Below, in pieces: positions 22,090 through 33,764 of a DNA stretch of 64,000 bases (positions are counted from its first letter, which is position 1; the number at the start of each line of letters is the position of its first letter). Position numbers and translations under genes: made by a program. This stretch comes from Epiperipatus broadwayi. Its lineage: Eukaryota; Onychophora; Udeonychophora; Euonychophora; Peripatidae. Location: positions 1,798,001-1,862,000 of the forward strand of contig JAQFVV010000152.1 of the NCBI GenBank assembly GCA_028023455.1. Direction: 5' to 3'. The notes below the pieces were generated by a model. The model was not told where the DNA came from and ran no database searches. It saw nothing but the letters and a program-made list of their open reading frames with translations.

Positions 22090-23625
22090 AACGAGTGGGG
22101 ATTTTTTTGTCAGGAAATTGATAACTCATTTTATGAAAATGAAAAAAATATGTATTTTTTTTTTAAACTTCATTCCGTTCATTTAAATTGTGAAATGAAT
22201 CTTATATATATACAATACCACAATTACGTTTGGTTTTCCATATATTACAAAAGATGCAACATTCTTTTAAAATATTTTTAAAAGTTTTGAAATTATAAAA
22301 AATAATTGAAGTGATTCATCTTTTTGACATACATAGATTTGAACTAGACTTGGTAAAATCCTAAACCAGAATGGAATCTTTTTTTTTAAAAAAAGATTTC
22401 TCAACAGATTTAGACTTTTTTTTGTTGTTGTTGTTTGAGGTAACTAATTCATAGCCAACAACCTAACTAATCTTCCACATGTGATCAGTAAATGAGTATT
22501 TAGTTGTTCTTAGAGTAGAAAATAGGAATGAAAAACACAATCAATGCTCCACTACTTCGCAGTTGGCAAGTTTAGCGTGTGGTAATTGCTTCACTATTTA
22601 AGTGTTTTTTCTTTATATTTTAGATAAGAATTTTAAAGAAAATATTAATTAATGTAAAAATTTGATAATGTACCTATTAAAAATAAATGGGATGTTCTTA
22701 TTTTTTAAATATAAGATGCTAAAATGAAAAAGGTGTCAACTTTCCACAGGAGATCAATTGATGAAAGTTTCCATCCAATTCTTAACTAAGAAAAAATATT
22801 CATCTGGGCAATTTTTTTTAAGGAATTAATCATAATATTTATAATTTTTAATTTTTCCTCATTCTGTCTTTCATCTCCTTCTTTCTTTCCTTTTTTTTCC
22901 TCTCGTGTATTCTTTTTCTTTCTTTACTTTTTGTCTCTATATACATTATATATACAAAAGAATAAATAATCTTTAAATAGCCCATGACAGAACAAAGTTT
23001 CATCACGAATTTATCAAAAAAGGATTATTTCCCAGTCTTTCTGACTGCCTAACAGTGGCCTTTATAAATTTTCTGATTTGGTTTTACCTTCTATCCAAAA
23101 AATAACTACATATCTAGTTATTGATCAATACTCAGATGGTCGTTTAATCCAATAGTATAATGTGGTATACACATGAGGTAAAGAGGTCAGTTGAGGTATA
23201 AGTGGTAATATGATGAAAATAAGTATTCTAGAGTCACACTATGTATATACATATTTTAAACTGCAGCATTTATATCACATAAAATTCTTCTTGATCAAGG
23301 CCTATGCTGTAATAAAAGAAACACAATTAATGAATTATAATAATTATAATAATTTAAAGCTTGTTGTACTATTTTTATTTTGTAATAAAAAATAAATTCA
23401 TTATAATGCAATCACAATATTGTTTGAGAAAAAAGTAGTTATTCATTATAGCCTAAAATTGACCTGGATAGTATAACCAAAATATCAATAAAGAGTTTAT
23501 ATTCTTATAAACAGACATAGATTTACCTTCTGATCTTGCCAGGAATCCATCAATTAGTAATTGGCTATCCTGAAGCTACATTAGTTTTTTTAATAACCTA
23601 CATAATAATTCCTTAGTTTTGGCTT
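22090..23625. other. Upstream region of the FABP gene; no other gene seen
   Basis: AT-rich with homopolymer tracts (a T-run meeting an A-run at 22380-22398 forms a small hairpin; a CT-rich tract lies at 22857-22938). No convincing exon. Confidence 0.45.
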
Positions 23626-23631
23626 TTAGTA

Positions 23632-23740
23632 AAAAAAAAAAAAAAAGGGGGGGAATCAACCCCAAGTTGTGATAAGGACTTAAACTGAGAAAGCTATTCC
23701 TTATAGGTGTGAGAATACAGAATACTAATTTTTTTTTTTA
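23632..23740 (-). repeat. Possible tRNA-derived SINE remnant
   Basis: On the minus strand AATAGCTTTCTCAG (A-box-like) precedes GGGGTTGATTCCCCC (B-box-like). A long A-run stands at 23627-23646 on the plus strand. Weak; only the promoter-like boxes support it. Confidence 0.3.
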
Positions 23741-23819
23741 CATCCGAAAATTATTAATTCTTTCCAGAGAGTTGTATACATAGAATTAAATGTTTTCATG
23801 GATTTTATATATATACAAA

Positions 23820-24624
23820 CACATGAAAGAGAAGCAATGCATAATGCTAGATGAACTCAATAATAAAATATTTGAAACACTCCGTAGCTATATTATTCCA
23901 GCCACACTTCCTATTTAAATAAAGAAAACTCAAATTTTAACACTATCCTGAAAAAGAAAATCCTCTTCAATATTACGTGAAATGATCTAATATATGTTAA
24001 AATTCAAGCTCATTTGAGTGAGAAATGTGAAACTAAAAAAGCAAAGCTCTTTCCCCACATGTTTAATTTTAAAAATACTATACAATAGTCATTTTTACTC
24101 CTCAAACTCAAATATCAGGTAGAGAAACAATATATAATGCCAGATGAACTCAATATACTATATTTGAAATGCTCCATAGTTATATTATTTTAGCACACTT
24201 CCTATTTAAATAAAGAAAGCTCAAATTTTAGGACTACATTGAAAAGGGAATCTTCAATGCTATGAGCAATGGACTAATATATATTAAGATTCAAGCTAAT
24301 TTAAATAAGAAGTGTACATTGCAAATAAAAAATATGTTTAATTTTAAATATACTTCATCTTTTTATATTTCAGTTTGGGATAAAATGATTGTTGTTTAGT
24401 CTTTCTAAGTATATTTAAAATTAAACATGTTTGTTTATTTGCAATGTAAGATCTTTGCTTTCTTCGTATTACACTTTTCATTTAAATTAGCTTGAATTTT
24501 AATGTATATTAGATCATTTCACATAACATTGAAAAGGATTTCCTTTTCAGAGTAAGATTTTAACTTTATGTAAATACAGGATGTGACTGAAATAATATAG
24601 CTATGGGGTGTTTCAAATATTATA

Positions 24625-24640
<16 letters not shown>
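23820..24640. repeat. Three-copy repeat with the third copy inverted
   Basis: 23820-24080 and 24115-24350 are direct copies. They share ATGAACTCAATA, ATTTGAAA(C/T)(A/G)CTCC, TATATTATT, CACTTCCTATTTAAATAAAG and TTCAAGCT. About 24405-24640 is the inverted copy, with TTAGCTTGAA, AACATTGAAAAGG, AATATAGCTATGG and GTGTTTCAAATAT. Copies two and three can fold into a hairpin with arms of about 230 bp. The inverted copy ends exactly where the GATA satellite starts. Unknown class, no coding signal. Confidence 0.7.
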
Positions 24641-25093
<453 letters not shown>

Positions 25094-25179
25094 GAAAGTG
25101 AATCTGGATACCATAATATCAAATATATTTTATCTATATTCAACTAACAAGTAAAATTCAAATATATAATAGTATTAAC

Positions 25180-25490
25180 TAATGGGATAATGATGATGAT
25201 TTATAATTTAAATCTGCAAGTACTCCCAAAAGTATTTTATTTATTTTTCAGTTTCCTTAAAAATGAAAGTGAAAGGCACCAAACCGCCTTAAAATGTTTA
25301 CTTTTGAAAAAGTTTTTATAGAAATAATCATCATAAATTGTTTACCACCATTCCAGCATGTCTCCCAATGGATTGTATAAATTCTCAGTGTTGTAAGTAT
25401 TAACTAAAATATGTATGTAAAAAGCATATCTATTTGGATTGAACTATAAACACAAACTAAATGGATTATTAAAAAAATAACAATTTATTA
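25180..25490. repeat. Dispersed repeat shared with 7440-7800
   Basis: Same block order as described for 7440-7800, including CAGCATGTCTCCCAATG and TTCTCAGTGTTGTAAGTATT. Orientation is the same in both copies. It runs straight into the SINE pair that follows. Confidence 0.6.
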
Positions 25491-25494
25491 ATAA

Positions 25495-26280
25495 TGAATA
25501 ATATAATTAGAAGGGATTTGAACTCAGTCTTTCAAGCTCTTTATAGCTATCCACTCCATCTTATACTATTGATACACATGACAATATATATGTGGGAAAA
25601 AAAAGATATATATAATCAGTGCTCAGTTTATATTAAGAGTGAACATCTTCAAACTTTAATGGACAGGCTTCAATATTCTCTATCCTTAAACTATTCAGCC
25701 TTCCATATTATTGAAAATCTGATGATGGAATGTTCAAATCCCTTGTTGATGCCAATATTATTGTCATACCCATGTTGACTTTAAGTCACTCTGACTACTC
25801 ACTTCTAGGACCTTAATATGTTCATTTAAATACCCAGAAAAGGGATGGGCAGAATACAGGCTGAATATATAAATACAAGTATATTGGCTATACTAAACTT
25901 AAAATAATTAGGAAGATTTGAACTCGAAATTTCAAGCTCTAATTACATTAAGTTCAGTATGGACAATATACTTGTATTTAAATATTACATATTCAGTCTG
26001 TATTCTGTCCATTCCACTTTAGTGCATTTAAATGAACATATTACAGCCCTATATGTGAGAAGTCAGAGTGACTAAAAGTCAACATGGGTATGACAATAAT
26101 ATTAGCATCAACAAGGGCTTTGAGCATTCTATCATCAGATTTTCAAAAATATGGATGATTGAGAAGTTGGGGGATCGAGAATATTGAAGCCTGTCTATTA
26201 AAGTTTGAAAATTTGCTATCTTAATATAAACTGAGAACTGATTATATATGTGTATGAGATAATAATTTGGACTTACTGAT
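25495..26280. repeat. SINE family S, inverted pair
   Basis: 25495-25870 carries the plus-strand family order: GGGATTTGAACTCAG, TTTCAAGCTC, CAGTGCTCAGTTTATATTAA, TTTAATGGACAGGCTTCAAT, TTGAAAATCTGATGATGGAA, CATGTTGACTTTAAGTCACT, AGGGATGGGCAGAATACAGG. 25930-26280 is the inverted partner, with AGTCAACATGGGTATGACAA, ATCATCAGATTTTCAAAA, TGAAGCCTGTC and ATAAACTGAG. The inner join is also palindromic. The inverted copy abuts the RTE fragment at 26265. Confidence 0.7.
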
Positions 26281-26850
26281 GAACGTTGTTTTACATTCTT
26301 AAGACTTTTATTTTCTTCTACAGCTTTCCTTGCTAGTTCACAGTTATACTTTCTTATATCATTTTCAACTCTTTTCTGTACCATTTTACAAAATTCGAGA
26401 TATTCAATTCTTTTTAATGCATCATTCTTGCATATCTTCATATTCCTTCTTTTCTTCATAAATTCTCTAGTCTCAGTAGAAATTTTATTAGTCAATTGCT
26501 GCTTTTTCCTACCAGCTATCTTTGTTACAGTTTTTAAAAGTGTATCAGTTATTTTCATATTAATTTCATTCAAATCTGAATCATGTTCAAAATCTACTAA
26601 TACTTGAAACCGATTTGTAAGTTCTAATTTAAATTCATTAGAATGTTTCTGAAGATTAGGAATATCAACTGTAAATATAGTTTTTCTTAATAATTTTTGT
26701 CTCTCTAGTTTTACATTAACATGTATCTTACCCCTTACTAATCGATGATCACTTCCTGTGTTAAATTTATTAAGAACATTACAATCTTGAAATATGTATT
26801 TCCTGTTAGTCAAAATATAATCCAATTCTGCTGTACCTTCATTTGTAAGG
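26265..26850 (-). pseudogene. RTE-type LINE fragment: end of endonuclease and linker
   Basis: The minus strand reads GTAELDYILTNRKYIFQD, then FNTGSDHRLVRGKIHVN, then a charged linker with LEFCKMVQKRVENDIRKYNC and ARKAVEENKSLKN. The D-Y-I-L-T and S-D-H-R-L-V motifs are the C-terminal signature of the apurinic-type endonuclease of non-LTR elements; the following linker is that of RTE-clade proteins. The frame is open for nearly 200 residues, the best-preserved RTE piece here. It lacks the catalytic start of the endonuclease and all of the reverse transcriptase. Its 3' end is replaced by an inverted SINE, into which the open frame continues artefactually. Confidence 0.8.
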
Positions 26851-28350
26851 GTAGGAAAGGAGCATATAGATCTGCCTCATGAATAAGAAGCCAAATTGTA
26901 ATTTTTAGTAAAACTTATTATTAAGAAGTTGATTTACAATCCATCCCAACTTGCAAATATATGTAAATTATGAGCATGACCCAAGTCAGGTTGCTTCTCC
27001 ATTGCATACTCTTCCTACCTCTGCCTACATTGTTACCTTAATATTACAGTCAGCATACTAGAACTACATACAACTCATGAGAAAAATATTGAATGTTATG
27101 TCATTAAAGAATATTCAAAAGATTCAAAATAAAATAAATGCAAAAATGAAATTGGGAGCAAGAACTATTGCTACAATTGTTAATAACGATATAGATTTCT
27201 ATTGCACACAATGAAACAATAATTAAATAAATAATAATAAAGTAAAAGAATTACTGATATGTTCAACTTATCCAGTCTCATTTTACTTATCCTAAAACTG
27301 ACTAAAGCTTCTTATACTTGTATTCTTATATTCTTTTGCAAAAATAGATAAATAAGTATATCAAAAATTATTTATATAAGCTAGAAATAAATCTATTGTC
27401 CCAATACTAAAAATTTAAACACACTTATAAAAACATTGAATATTTGCAAAACAATAACATACATTATTTTGAACATGCGTACCAATTATGGTCATTCTGT
27501 GTGTTTGCTTAGCATCTATAATTTATTAAACTAATGTTAATAATCATATCTCATATAAATTATTCAAGATGAATCTATCTCTTGAATATTTTATAAAACA
27601 TTAATTCTGTTATGCCATTTACTTTTTTTTTTTAAGCAGAAATTATTTTACATTAAGAAAAAATGTATGTACTCCTCATCTTACTTTTATATAAAATATT
27701 TTTTATTTAACATATAAACTAGCAGCCTTATTGTGCTTAGTACTCCAACATCTCCATTATGAGTAAAGTATCTATTTCTTTAAGATTACATTCTATACAC
27801 AATAATACATTTTATTAATGCATAAAAACTGGGGTCTTGTCTTTCTATTCCAAATTTATATTCAAATTGCAAGGTTATGACATACAAAATCCCTTTACCA
27901 ACCTATATAAAATAAAATAAATATATCTGTTGTTTCACAAAATAATGTCTACTTTATTTAGTTTAAAAATTGATATTTAGAAGTATATTTTTAATTTATC
28001 CGTATCTATATTTACTTCAAAATATTATAACCAATTATAAAATGATGAATGCATATACTTATTTTTGAACTACTTGTTTTAAAATCTTATAAATATTTAA
28101 AAGTATGTGTATAGACAATCAATGAAAATATTTTCCTATCAATATTTTTTAAAAAAATATTATTTGTTAAATTGAATGGATTTTCTATTAAACAAAATAT
28201 ACAATTTACAATTTTTAGTTAGCTTTAATTGTTTCATCAATAATATTTTGAAATGAAAACAAAAAAAATAATAATAAAATTATGACACTATTTTTTATAT
28301 AGTTTTATATAGTGTACCAATAAAGTGTTTAATCCATTTTATTACGTATA
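26851..28350. other. No feature recognised in about 1.5 kb
   Basis: AT-rich sequence with no ORF, splice or repeat structure I can support. Confidence 0.45.
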
Positions 28351-28354
28351 TTAA

Positions 28355-28585
28355 TACACTGTACAGGCTTAAACACACCTGCACATATAATGTAATAAAT
28401 AAGGGATTCGAACTCAGACTTTCACACGACCCTCCGCTCTCCATGCCATCTTATATTGCTGATCTACCATACACATGTTGAGAAGATAAATAATCACCGA
28501 TATACATATTTCATGCTAAACCAGAAATCATCAGTTGGTCCAGATTACTATCTCCACACATATATACAATCAGTGCTCAGCTTTT
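28355..28585 (-). repeat. tRNA-derived SINE (family S), copy 2
   Basis: Close to copy 1 at 21165: AATACACTGTACAGG, GGGATTCGAACTCAGACTTT, CTCCATGCCATCTTATATTG, AGTTGGTCCAGATTACTATC and CAATCAGTGCTCAG in the same order. The B-box-like GAGTTCGAATCCC is intact on the minus strand. Confidence 0.75.
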
Positions 28586-28589
28586 TTAG

Positions 28590-29435
28590 GTATGTTTTCT
28601 TTTTTCAGGCCCAGTAATGCTCCAATTGGTATTAATTGTTGCGCCAAATAATCCCCATTTGGAATTAGTAAATCTGACTATTTCACGCTTTGTTTCCAGC
28701 ATACAATGATTATGAAATGAAATATTGTGTGAGAGAAATATATATAATTTAAGTTAATCCAGTAATAATTAATCCAGCTCCCAGGAACTCCCACTGATGA
28801 AATAAATAAATATCTCCTCTTACTTTCTTTTATTTAGAATTTCATTTATTTATAAATTCCAAAATAAAAAAATTAAGGTCCTTGTTTTATTATAAATTTT
28901 GGAGACTGAATTTCCCAGCTACCAGCCAGTTCAAAAATCTAGATTGCTCTTTTTATTTTTTTCTTGCCTTTATAACTATCAGACTACTAAATTCAAGAAT
29001 ATCTTTTTACATTTATGCATTAAAAAGCATTATTTTAAATAAAACAAATTATAATAAACAAAATAACATAAAAATTTACCCAATAATACTTTTCACATAA
29101 AATAATAATTAAACAGAAAGATTTATTTTTTTATTTTAATATTTCTTATCAAGACTTATCTCCAATAACATTAATATTTTATATCCTTTTTTCAATTTAT
29201 TTGTTTATGTGTTTGATATATATATATAGTTTAAGTATGATACATTAAAGGGCAGTATAGAGATTTTTTGTGTGTTTGTTTCATAGATATAGTTTAAGTC
29301 AGACATTCAAAAGAGTGGTATATACATTTTTTGATTTCAGTGAATAGCTACCATGAAGCTATAAATCCAAACAAGAAAACATCTAAATGTTTTCAATCTA
29401 TCATTACTTAATAAAGCTTACAGTTGGTGCTATAT
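28590..29435. other. No gene seen; small imperfect duplication
   Basis: 29222-29273 and 29285-29334 share TATATAGTTTAAGT and AGA(G)T-rich sequence ending TTTTTTG: a diverged direct duplication of about 50 bp. Otherwise unremarkable. Confidence 0.4.
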
Positions 29436-29439
29436 GAGG

Positions 29440-30010
29440 AGACAATAAGTCCTTGAAAGTACTAAGCCGTCATATATTTACTCTGCTTGGCTTCTCTATT
29501 GCTGTGTTCCAGCACCCTTAATATATATTGCCATAGAGAAAGTAAAAAAGTATGCTGCTATATAACAGTAATATACAAGCTGAAGGCATGTGACAAGTCA
29601 TGTGGTAGTTTATTAATTTATACCACTTCTTGGTCACAGAAAAGAAGGGTCTCCATTATTAAAAAAACTATAAATAACAATATATAGAAACTAAAATGGA
29701 TTCAGATCTATATGACTATACAAGCAATTGACTTAGATTGAAAACATTTATATGTCTTTCAGTTTGGACTGATAGCTTAATAGATATAACTAATAGTAAC
29801 TAAAAAATGCATTAAATACCAAAAATCTGGGTGCACTATTTCAAGACTCAAAGTTCTTCACTGATGAAAGCCATAAACTTGAAACTACTCAGGGGAAATT
29901 GGACAGGACAGCACAGGATATGGATTTATTAAGCTCTGTCATCTAGTGTCTACCATTACTTACTAAAGCTTGTTATAAGTGGCATACAGAATTGAAAGAT
30001 GTGAGTTGCT
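29440..30010 (+). mobile_element. Diverged Penelope-like (family A) terminal repeat
   Basis: It keeps the order of the repeat: AAGGCATGTGACAAGTCATGTG, ATTTATATGTCTTTCAG, the ribozyme block, then a trailing AAAGCTTGTTATAAG. A partial inverted copy precedes it (29400-29440 contains TAATAAAGCTTACAG). No ORF attached. Confidence 0.5.
29845..29905 (+). ncRNA. Degenerate hammerhead ribozyme with intact core boxes
   Basis: CTGATGA (29861-29867) and GAAA (29881-29884) are exact and separated by a stem II region with the family's CATA loop (GCCATAAAC). The cleavage box reads CTC instead of GTC and stem I has lost pairing (GTTCTTCA against AGGGGAAA). Old copy. Confidence 0.55.
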
Positions 30011-30364
30011 ATAATTTTAGCAGAAGTCATATCATAGGTCATGTAATATTCTATTGGATTACACAACTATTAAGTTAATAGATATTCAACTGATTGTAGA
30101 ATTATATCAAATATGAGAACATCAAATATTAAAATAAGTTTTCATTAAGCCTAAAATAAAATAATTATCATGCTTAGAATAAAAGCATCTTATTAGATTT
30201 AAATGGGGTATGCATTCTAAAATATCACTATTATATCTGAAAAACTATCTTTGAAAACTACATTGAATAGAGTTATAACAAAAACAATACTGACTCACAG
30301 CTATGGCCAACTATTTGATATCTAAATTAATATAATATATATATATAAATATTTTAAATACAGG

Positions 30365-30845
30365 CATTTTTCATATACCTGGACCTGAATAGTAAATGTA
30401 AGGGATTTGAACTCAGACTTTCAAAAACTCTTAAACTATCCACACTATCTCATAACACTGATACACGTGACCACACACACACATGTAGAAAGATAAATAA
30501 TCACCAAGTTACATATTTTATGCTGAACCAGCACTCATCAGTTAAGCTGGTCCAAATTATTATCTCCCACTCATATATATAATCAGTGCTTAGTTTATAT
30601 TAAGCTAGCAAATCTTTATACTTTAATGGACAGGCTTCAATCTACTATAATCTCCAACTCTTCAGCCATCCATACCATTGAAAATCTGATAATGGAAAAC
30701 CCAAATCCCATGCTGATGCCAATATTGCCATGCCCATGTTGACTTCAAGTCACTCTGACACCTTATGTACAGGACCTTATCCATTTAAACACATAGAAGA
30801 GGGATGGGCAGGATGCAGGCTTAATTTTTCATATACCTGGAGCTT
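30365..30845 (-). repeat. SINE family S, long copy
   Basis: It starts with CATTTTTCATATACCTGGA and ends in a second start of the same kind (30820-30841, TTTTTCATATACCTGGAG), so it is either a unit followed by a truncated second unit or an insertion between duplicated ends. It contains GGGATTTGAACTCAGACTTT, TGGTCCAAATTATTATCTCC, TTTAATGGACAGGCTTCAAT and AGAGGGATGGGCAGGATGCA. This is the most complete single copy of the family in the window, about 460 bp. The promoter boxes are on the minus strand. Confidence 0.7.
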
Positions 30846-30944
30846 AACTGTAAATATATATATATATATATTGTACTGAAACATCAGCATTTAGCTTTTT
30901 CACTACACGGAATATCCCGCAAATAGTAATATATATATATGTGT

Positions 30945-31078
30945 GTGTGTAATAATATTATAATTTGATATCTGTATTTCTTCAAGTCAATTTATGTAAT
31001 CTTATAATTGAATATTTATAAATACAGTAATTAGATATCCGTAAAGTATAACATTAAAAATTTTATCCACTTAGGAGC
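30945..31078. repeat. 130-bp sequence shared with 49826-49942
   Basis: Both segments read TAATATTATAATT(T/C)GAT, TGTATTTCTTCAA, AATTGAATA(T/C)TTATAA, ATACAGTAAT(T/C)AGATAT, GTAAAGTATAACATTAAAAA, TTATCCACTTAGGAGC. In both places it borders a palindromic Penelope-like element, so it is probably that element's outer 3' end. Confidence 0.7.
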
Positions 31079-31699
31079 ACTTTCAACTATCCTCATAGTC
31101 TTTGTCAATTAACATTTTGAAAGGCTAACCTTCCCACACTTCCATGATCTTAACATTTGTTGTCTGTCTGTTAATTAAGTCTTGTTTGTATTTATATATT
31201 AGCATAGCTTTCTTTATTTTCCTCAACAAAGAAAAATAAAGGAATCTATGCTAATATACAAATACAAACAAGACTTAATATAATAATCAATCTAAATAAA
31301 ATTGAAACAAACAAACAATTATATTTACAATTATTAAATTCTCAACTCAGCTTTCATCTCTTATTGAGACCTTTTCGAGATATAAAGTTTTATACATCAC
31401 ATGACTTATTAACTACATTTACTCCACCTATTAGACATTATTTTATCTTCAATAATATAATTAACATTACACGTATAAATGCACAAACAAATGACATAAA
31501 ATAAAAATAAAAGTCAATAAAAAATAACAATAATAACAACTTAAAACTATATAAATACATATATTTTAATATACCTACATAAATAAATAACTATTCAACT
31601 TCCCCTTCCCTTTTGTAAACCTTCACTTTTTTTATCATAATTTTTAAATCTTCCAATTATGTAATAATGCCCACTTTTCACCTAATCTTCCTGGACTTT

Positions 31700-32200
31700 T
31701 AACTATATTTACACATCTATCCAAATTTTTCTGAATCTATAAAGTTTCATAACATTCTTTTTTGATAATCTTTCACATATTTTATAACTTTAATATTCTT
31801 CTCACACTCCATTTTATGACCAGTATCTAAATAATGTACATATGGACCTGACCTAATATCTTTCCTATTTATCTCTTTATCATGCTTCTTTCCTCTGTTG
31901 CTTAGCATTCAACATGTCTGTCCTATATATACCTTATTACAACTCCCACATTCAATTTTATATACTATTCCTCCCTTACTATTCATACCATCTGTCTTAT
32001 TTGTATTACATATCCATCTACCCAAAGACTTACTATTTTCCCAAGCTATTCTTACATCATCTGGTAACTTCTCTTTTACTAACTTTTTATACACATTCCT
32101 TGAATATGGAATAGACATCCACTTACAATGTTTATATTTATTCTTATCATACTTATTTCTACTATTTATATTTTTATTTCTAATTTTTTTTTAATTACCT
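31700..32200 (-). pseudogene. Penelope-like family B GIY-YIG endonuclease
   Basis: From about 32200 the minus strand reads NKYKHCKWMSIPYSRNVYKK, LVKEKLPDDVRIAW, then the catalytic core GIVYKIECGSCNKVYIGQTC, a stop at 31911, and in the same frame NRGKKHDKEINRKDIRSGPY, VHYLDTGHKMECEKNIKVIK. The GIY (as GIVY), YIG, the Arg of the helix and the G-P-YVHYLDTGH block with its His are all present. A single in-frame stop just after YIGQT-C, plus truncation of the reverse transcriptase upstream, disable it. In this family the endonuclease nicks target DNA for reverse transcription. It faces the left arm, which is therefore its 3' end. Confidence 0.8.
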
Positions 32201-32781
32201 TTCTTTTATATCCTATTTTAACATAATCATTCTCTTTATACATTCAGAAAAGTTTGGATAGATATGTAAATGTAGTTAAAGGTCCAGCAAGATTATGTGG
32301 AAAAGGGCATTATTAAATAATTGGGAGATTTAAAAGTTATGCTAAAAAAAGTCAGGGTTTAATTGTGAATGAGAGTTTATAAAAGGGAAAGGGGAGTTGA
32401 ATATTTATTTATTTATGCAGATATATTGAAATATATGTATTTATATAGTTTTAGGTTGTTATTATTGTTATTTTTTATGTACTTTTATTTTTTATTTTAT
32501 GTCATTTGTTTGTGTATTTACATGTGTAATGTTAATTATATTGTTGAAGGTAAAATAATGTCTAATAGGTGGAGTAAATGTAGTTAATAAGTCATGTGAT
32601 GTATACAACTTTATATCTTGAAAAGGTCTCAATAAGAGATGAAAGCCAGGCTGATAATTAAATAATTGTAAATATAATTGGTTGTTTGTTTCAATTTTAT
32701 CTAGATTGATTATTATGTTATGTATATATCAATAACAACATTGTGAATAATTAATTATTTTTATATTGGATATTTGACCAT

Positions 32782-32852
32782 TGTATGTATGTATATATAT
32801 ATATATATATGACTTATTGTATGTATGTATATATATATATATATATGACTTA
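32782..32852. repeat. Tandem duplication of a TATG/TA block
   Basis: Two copies of about 36 bp, each TTGTATGTATGTATATATAT continuing in TA repeats and ending ATGACTTA, inside the right arm of the family B palindrome. Confidence 0.8.
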
Positions 32853-33114
32853 ATTAACAGACAGGCAGAAAACATTAAGATGATGGAATTGTGGAAAGGT
32901 TGACCTTTCAATGTGTTAGTTGAAAAGAAAATGAAGGAGGCTATGCTAATATAGAAATACAACCAAGATGTAATTAACAGATAGGCAGCAAATATTAAGA
33001 TCACAGAATTGTGGGAAGGTTAACCTTTCAAAGTGTTAGTTGACAAAGACTACGAGCATAGGCATAAGTGCTCCTAAGTGGATAAAATTTTTAAAGTTTT
33101 ACTTTACATATCAA

Positions 33115-33555
33115 CCAATATGAATAATCTGATTTATTTGAAAATGGGCTTCTGCTAAAGGGCTACTACATTAATGACACATGACAAAATATAACTTCAC
33201 AGAAGGATCAACCCATGGATCAGAGCTACATTATCTGTGTTATGTGATGTATTATAAAACACATAAAATAAGATATCAATATTTGTCTATCTCCATCTTA
33301 AACATGCATCTCACAACTCAATCTTGGTTATGAATTGACTCCTCAAAAATATACAATTAGAAAATTTCCATTATAGGAAGGCATTAATATAAGGAATATT
33401 TTTTCCTGTAATGATATATTTAAATATTACTTTTTTTAATATTTTATTTACTAAACTACTACTATGTTTAAATATTAGCATTTTCATATAATTTGAATAG
33501 TTGGATAAATTTTAGCTTTTTTATAAAACAAAATCAGATGTAATCATGATGTAAA
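33115..33555. other. No feature recognised
   Basis: Between the family B palindrome and the SINE fragment. Nothing supported. Confidence 0.4.
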
Positions 33556-33559
33556 TATT

Positions 33560-33740
33560 TCAAGCTTCAATTTTATCCACCCTCCAGCTCTTCGTCCATT
33601 CATATTATTGAAAATATGCTGAAGGAACACTTTGATGGTACTATAATATTGTCATACACATGTTCCATCATCGGATATTTATTGATGTGTATGACTGAAG
33701 AATTGGAGGGTAGAGAATTCTCAATATTATTATATCCCCT
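33560..33740. repeat. SINE family S fragments, inverted
   Basis: CTTCAATTTTATCCACCCTCCAGCTCTTC, ATTATTGAAAATATGCTGAAGG and GTCATACACATGTT are the inner part of family S; TGTATGACTGAAGAATTGGAGGGTAGAGAA is its inverted partner. The pair sits immediately beyond the 3' end of the minus-strand RTE copy. Confidence 0.55.
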
Positions 33741-33764
33741 CTAGAACAGAAGTATTTGCATGTA

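Larger units (their letters stand above)
31040..33112. mobile_element. Penelope-like element (family B), palindromic copy
   Basis: Left arm 31040-31740 and right arm 32235-33112 are inverted copies over at least 480 bp (31265-31740 against 32235-32710), and again at the outer ends. Landmarks are TATCCACTTAGGAGCACTTT against AAGTGCTCCTAAGTGGATAA, and GAGACCTTTTCGAGATATAA against TATATCTTGAAAAGGTCTCA. Between the arms lies the minus-strand endonuclease (31700-32230). The left arm carries its own hairpin (31176-31280, GTCTTGTTTGTATTTATA against AATACAAACAAGACTTA), and the right arm a duplication of the AATTAACAGA(C/T)AGGCAG block (32864, 32973). Confidence 0.75.

Noticed and set aside
22021-22281. 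86-codon open frame overlapping the FABP promoter on the plus strand
   Set aside because: It overlaps the predicted TATA-like box, CRE and leader of the minus-strand gene and has no recognisable domain.
31898-32194. 98-codon and 66-codon plus-strand frames over the family B endonuclease
   Set aside because: They are antisense shadows of the GIY-YIG coding remnant.
32575-32660. Possible hammerhead in the family B arm (GAAAAGGTCTC; GAGACGGTC in the related copy)
   Set aside because: A GAAA-like box and GGTC are present, but no CTGANGA box with a pairable stem II precedes them.
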